Source of the DNA: Cristatella mucedo
Lineage: Eukaryota; Bryozoa; Phylactolaemata; Cristatellidae
DNA length: 64,000 nucleotides
Direction: 5' to 3'
Assembly: GCA_009760855.2 (NCBI GenBank)
Contig: WPIO01000004.1
Span: 13,799,501 to 13,863,500 of the forward strand
Under the pieces are notes generated by a model. That model was not told where the DNA came from. It searched no databases and saw nothing but the letters and a program-made list of their open reading frames with translations. Below are positions 23,868 to 64,000 of the stretch, one piece after another; position 1 is the stretch's first letter, and each line of letters starts with the position of its first letter. Made by a program: the position numbers and the translations under genes.

Positions 23868-24355
23868 GGCAGAGCTAAGAGGCAGGGGGGCATTTGCCCC
23901 CCACCACCCCTGTACAGAGGGGCCGCCCCTTATTCCTATGCCCCCTCCCTTCGAACGTTACCAACGTCGAAACTATGTCCTAATTGAACTCGAGCAACCA
24001 CTGAGTTCGTGAGCTGAGTTCGTGACTCATAAACGCCAACGCTTTTATGCTACCATTTTGTGGGTGTAGCCCTGCCTACATACACCAAGATCTTTGCCGT
24101 GATGGCTCACTAGGTAAGGCGGTTGCTTTCACGACCTCGGTCCCGAGGTTGTGTGTTCGATTCCTGTGGTGGGCGATTCTTTATCGCCACTGCAAGCGGT
24201 GGTGATAGCCATAAAAGCTCTTCTGTCGCTATACAAAAAAGAGGCTGTTTAATCAGCTAGGATTTATTTATTATTTATTTATCTTTCGGGTCTTGCCCCT
24301 ACATAAAAATTTGTAGGTCTTGCCTCCACCTAGATGAAAATCTTGGCTTTGCCAT
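23868..24355 (+). mobile_element. Repeat D copy 2 (MITE-like) with nested SINE
   Basis: Begins agtggcagagctaaga, followed by a GGGGGG/CCCCCC-rich subterminal region. It ends gatgaaaatcttggctttgcca, giving imperfect terminal inverted repeats. The right half matches 3925-4060. A SINE-B element sits inside it at 24095-24265, splitting the sequence that is contiguous in copy 1. No transposase is seen. Confidence 0.6.
24095..24265 (+). mobile_element. SINE-B copy nested in repeat D
   Basis: Full-length: A-box region gatggctcactaggtaaggc, B box gtgttcgattcc, linker tggtgggcgattctttatcg, core ccactgcaagcggtggtgat, agccataaaagctcttctgt, and end aggctgtttaatcagctagg. The tRNA-like head is intact enough to define orientation. 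Confidence 0.88.
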
Positions 24356-25000
24356 CGGTTCTCTATAAAGGTTGTATATAAATGCATTATTATTGTTATG
24401 ACATCGATAGCTCATGCAGATTTCCATCTCCCACTATTTTTGGCCTGCCTCACATTGCTGCCAAGGTTATGTTGTGGGGACAATTGAACTTGCAGTAGAG
24501 CATATGTAGCACAAAGCTGCCAACGATAGCCCAGACTGCTCTGCTGACCCGAGTGCAGATCTTCTGTTAAGGGCACTTCTTATTTAAATAGCCCCTGCCG
24601 TTTATATAGGGTTGCTCGAGGCTAGGCATTTGGTGGGTGAATGGTCAAAGCATTGCACGCATCTGTTGGTGTACTGCTGCTAAGCATTTGTCTCCCACGA
24701 CTGCCGCTCGTTTGTAGGCTGTTGGGCATCTTTTGGAAATGCGCAAGAATAGGTGAACGTAAAAGCCCATATGTTGCTGCCTGCTGCTTTGCTATGGCGT
24801 TCACCATCCTGTTCCTGGCCTAGTCGATTGAGAACCGACGAAGAGTTGCCAAGACTCAGCTTCAGCTCGGACAGGCGAACCGGAGGCAGCAGCAATGTCA
24901 GCCCTCGCTGCATGAACTGCTGCCAAACGCCCGCTTCGTGCGCAAAGCAAAGCTATGCAGCGGGCGAGTGTTACTCGTGCTGCCCCCTTTCGAGACATTA
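24356..25000. other. No recognisable gene (24356-25000)
   Basis: Nothing I can support. Short open frames on both strands near 24620-24913 show no recognisable features. Confidence 0.4.
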
Positions 25001-25005
25001 CAGCA

Positions 25006-25011
25006 TTTATT
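25006..25011 (-). promoter_or_regulatory. TMEM101 polyadenylation signal
   Basis: AATAAA on the minus strand, about 270 nt downstream of the TMEM101 stop codon. Confidence 0.6.
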
Positions 25012-25278
25012 TATCAGCAAGTTATTACCAATGATAGTTGAATGTGTTAACGGAATGCTTGGAAAATAAATGCAGTGCTGCCTTTTTACTGCAGAAGAAG
25101 CACCCGAATGTGTTTGACAAAGTTGCGGTTTTGCCATGAACCTCTTATGTGGTTGGCTCGACTGATACAATCGTTGGTGATCCGCAGCTCCGATTTTAAT
25201 TTTGCATTCATTCGCAATAATAACTTCATCAGATTTGAGGGAGAGCACAAGTCGAACCATCTACGGCTACCACAATGA

Positions 25279-26257
25279 CTAGTGGTCTATTGGCTTACGC
25301 CGGTAAACCTTGGCAGTGCACATTAGAAATAGCCCAAGACTAGCACCGATGTCTTCGGAAATAATTTTCCACTGGACCCAGAATGGCACGGAGTGTCTGC
25401 GTGTCCACACTTGAAAGTCCACATACACCAAGGCAGTAAATAGCACGTTGACGAATAATGCTGCCACTGCAGCATCGACCACAAATGGACCTCCGTTAAC
25501 ATAAACCATTGCACAAGCGGCGATTACTGTAACTATGACGTAGAAAATATACGTGCCTATCGTTCCAAACCGACTCACGAATAACGCTCGATCAGTGGGA
25601 CTGTTTACCAGAAGGTAGGCGTAACACATTGTATAGAGAGCCCAAGCACCCTCAGCAACTCGCTTGAGCCGCTTCGACTTCTTAGGTGCATCCATCAGAA
25701 ATGCGAACAGCGTGAACGTAGCCACCTGGCCAAATATACGATGTACGATCCGAATCTAAAAATAAGGTCAGACACTAAGTAGAAGTAATTGCCTTCGAGA
25801 ATTAGAAGGCGATCACTTGCACTGACGAGGACAACCGTACCTTAAGCCATTGATCTGAGTCATACCGCATGCGTGAACCTGTCAATATACTGAACGCTGC
25901 GACGGCTAATAATGCGACATAGCCGATTGTAGATGCTTTTCTTTGCAGGTCGTAGGTCATACCCATACCCACCACCACCAAAGCTCCGATATAAATATAT
26001 ATTGCGATGGCAGGAAAAGGAGGTTCACTGAAACATAATAAAAAAAGGATCAGAGCTTTGACAGATTGACAGATTAAGAAGGGGAATTAAATAGCCGTTT
26101 GCTAGATTCGCAGAACAGCAAGGGGTGGCAGTACTAACTTTCGGTCGCCGGGCGCCCTCTCAGCCAAGATCAAGGCCAATAAGACGGCATTTACAAATGG
26201 GAACCTGGACAAAACAGCGATAGTCGCATAATGAGCAGCTTTGATCCACGAGGCCAT
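25279..26257 (-). CDS. TMEM101: TMEM101, multi-pass membrane protein
   Basis: There are three minus-strand exons: 26257-26139, 26027-25841 and 25755-25279. The GT-AG junctions and phases give 260 aa, close to the 257 aa of human TMEM101. Landmarks shared with the family, in order, are: a SRFPF start followed by LILAERAPGDRK; P-rich NEPPFPAI before a membrane segment; DSDQWLKIRIVHRIFG in the middle; YTMCYAYLLVNSPTDRA; and a C-terminal DFQVWTRRHSVPFWVQWK followed by SEDIGASLGLF. About eight hydrophobic segments can be counted, so it should be an integral membrane protein. Its biochemical role is not established; overexpression screens have linked the human protein to NF-kB signalling. It is head-to-head with VPS18, with 185 bp between start codons. 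I identified it by eye from the order of conserved blocks. Confidence 0.9.
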
Positions 26258-26442
26258 AGATGACTCAGTAATTCACGATTAGCTGCGACAGGCTCGCGAG
26301 GCTTCGATTAGGGAGGCACCAGGAAAAAAGCGTAAAAATGGAACAGTGTACACCCGGAAGAAGAGCGGGCAGGAGGAGGCGTGTTCTTCAATGGCTGATC
26401 GCCCACTGACTTGAGTCGTTTGGTGCTGCCGTTACTTGCAAG
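26258..26442. promoter_or_regulatory. Probable bidirectional promoter TMEM101/VPS18
   Basis: The 185 bp between the divergent start codons must hold both 5'UTRs and the core promoters, unless unseen 5' exons exist. Visible motifs are an ETS-type CCGGAAG at 26354-26360, an AP-1-like TGACTCA at 26261-26267 and a GC-rich GGAGGAGGCG. There is no TATA box at a sensible position. This fits a housekeeping divergent promoter, but transcription starts are not mapped. Confidence 0.6.
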
Positions 26443-62794
<36,352 letters not shown>

Positions 62795-63175
62795 CGGAGC
62801 TGCGGAGATAATGACGTCGTTGTAGACGTCTGGCAAGGCTTTACAGCCTCCGCTGCGCCGCTCCCCAACCTCGCATTGCGCCGGCCTCGCCGCTGGCAGC
62901 GTTTGGGTGCACCCATGTCGCCTTGCTCGTGTCGGGGACCTCCTATGCCGCCATCGCCCGCTGATTGCTCTTCGGAAGCCAAACGTCGGCTTGTTTGAAA
63001 CCGAACCCGCCATGATGGCGGGCAGGGCTGCCGCAAGGGTCACTGTGGGTGGACTTGCCACTCTTCCGACCACATTTGAAAGCCGTTGCTTTTTGTTTGC
63101 AAATCGCAAGGACTGCATGACCAGCGTCGGCAGCATGGCAAGTCCGTCTGTATTGATGGTCATAGTGACAATAAA
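62795..63175 (+). promoter_or_regulatory. VPS18 3'UTR with polyadenylation signal
   Basis: The first AATAAA after the VPS18 stop is at 63170-63175, giving a 3'UTR of about 0.4 kb. It is GC-rich and unusually open on the minus strand. Confidence 0.55.
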
Positions 63176-63392
63176 CGTCAGCAGTCAGCGACGTCGTGCA
63201 GAATACTCGAGAGTTGGTGGCTGCCATGTTGTTTGGCTGGACGGACGGTGGCTTGCCGTCGGGCGAGCGACCATTTTCGTCGTGCTTCAGACGAACCGGG
63301 CGGCCATTTGCAGGCGTCCCGGAGCACACGTGCTCACTTCTGTACGGTTTGCTGCTGTGGACGCCTGGCGGCGGCGGCAGTAGCACAGCGAC

Positions 63393-63779
63393 TCAGTTGC
63401 CGGCTAGCGCTCGCTGCAGCTTGTAGATGAGGACCGAGACGGAATGGTCGTCGTCGGCGTCTCGAGCGGTGGCTGCTTCGCAGTCGCTGCAAAAGTCCTT
63501 TCGATGCGAGTGCGAAGCTGAGCGGCAGCTTCGGCACTGACGGGTGCCATGCTGAGCGCCATCTGCCGTCGAAACCGGGCATTGAGAGCAGGAAGCTTCT
63601 GGCAGGAGCCGCCGTGGCGGCCACGAGCTCATTACCTTGGGCGTAGCGGACGTGCACCGCTGGGGTCGGCACGCTCGGCCGCCTGCTGCTGCCCTGGTGT
63701 GCCGTTCTCGTCCAAGCGATAGCGATAGCTGGCCTGCAAAGTTCGGTTGTAGCTCACTTGGCCGAGAATTCGCACTCAT
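63393..63779 (-). CDS. Possible Cys-rich ORF or terminal exon, unidentified
   Basis: A 128-codon minus-strand frame in GC-rich DNA. The C-terminal half has a Cys pattern (SCSQCP, RQCRSCR, DFCSDCE) and ends DHSVSVLIYKLQRALAGN and a stop. The FC..C plus valine-rich strand plus IYK arrangement recalls the end of an NTR (netrin-like) module, but this is only a resemblance. Other minus-strand frames here are also open, as expected in GC-rich DNA, and splice sites are ambiguous. It may be the 3' end of a gene converging on VPS18, or spurious. Confidence 0.3.
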   Translation of the reverse strand: MSANSRPSELQPNFAGQLSLSLGRERHTRAAAGGRACRPQRCTSATPKVMSSWPPRRLLPEASCSQCPVSTADGAQHGTRQCRSCRSASHSHRKDFCSDCEAATARDADDDHSVSVLIYKLQRALAGN

Positions 63780-64000
63780 CCCCTCAGAAGATGCAGCGGC
63801 TGCGAAGAGCGTACCTGGTTGGCGAGGCAGGCCGAGTGAATTCGCACTGCTTGCTCGGCGCTTGCGTGATCGGCAGAGCTGCGACTCTGGCCGGCTGCCG
63901 GCGTTGACAATCTAAGCGTAGGTTTGCCCACGCGGCGCTTTTTGGTTTCGGCTTACGGCGCCTGCGGGCGAGTCTTCTTCCGCCGCCGGTCATCGCTAGC

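Overview
This is a eukaryotic nuclear window, most likely from an invertebrate metazoan. The genes have many short exons with GT-AG introns of 0.1-7 kb. The proteins they encode are animal-like (VPS18, XRCC4, TMEM101). The intergenic and intronic DNA is full of degenerate non-LTR retrotransposons, tRNA-derived SINEs, small DNA transposons and long microsatellites. I cannot fix the phylum from sequence alone. No operons, CRISPR arrays or prokaryotic features are present.

Layout. A tRNA-Lys(TTT) gene lies on the minus strand at the left edge (81-153). From about 0.2 to 12.5 kb I see LINE relics, microsatellites and two weak candidate exons. XRCC4 occupies 20320-12564 on the minus strand in 8 exons (346 aa). 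Its 3.9-kb last intron is packed with retroelements. From 20.4 to 25.2 kb there are SINEs, LINE tails and a DNA-transposon-like repeat. TMEM101 runs on the minus strand from 26257 to 25279 in 3 exons (260 aa). VPS18 starts on the opposite strand only 185 bp away (26443) and runs to 62794 in 26 exons (1026 aa), filling more than half of the window. The last 1.2 kb is GC-rich, holds the VPS18 3'UTR, and may hold part of a minus-strand gene.

The genes do not form one pathway. XRCC4 is a scaffold of non-homologous end joining. VPS18 is a core subunit of the CORVET/HOPS tethering complexes of endosome and lysosome. TMEM101 is a poorly characterised multi-pass membrane protein. TMEM101 and VPS18 are head-to-head and probably share a bidirectional promoter.

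The exon models were built by reading splice sites, phase and protein similarity by eye. For all three genes the phases close exactly from start to stop. The most interesting non-genic material is a set of repeat families: an L2/CR1-like LINE in about a dozen pieces; a SINE carrying that LINE's 3' tail; a second SINE family with a conserved core; a SPIN/OposCharlie-like hAT miniature element; and several unnamed dispersed repeats. I found no clearly new multi-gene system.
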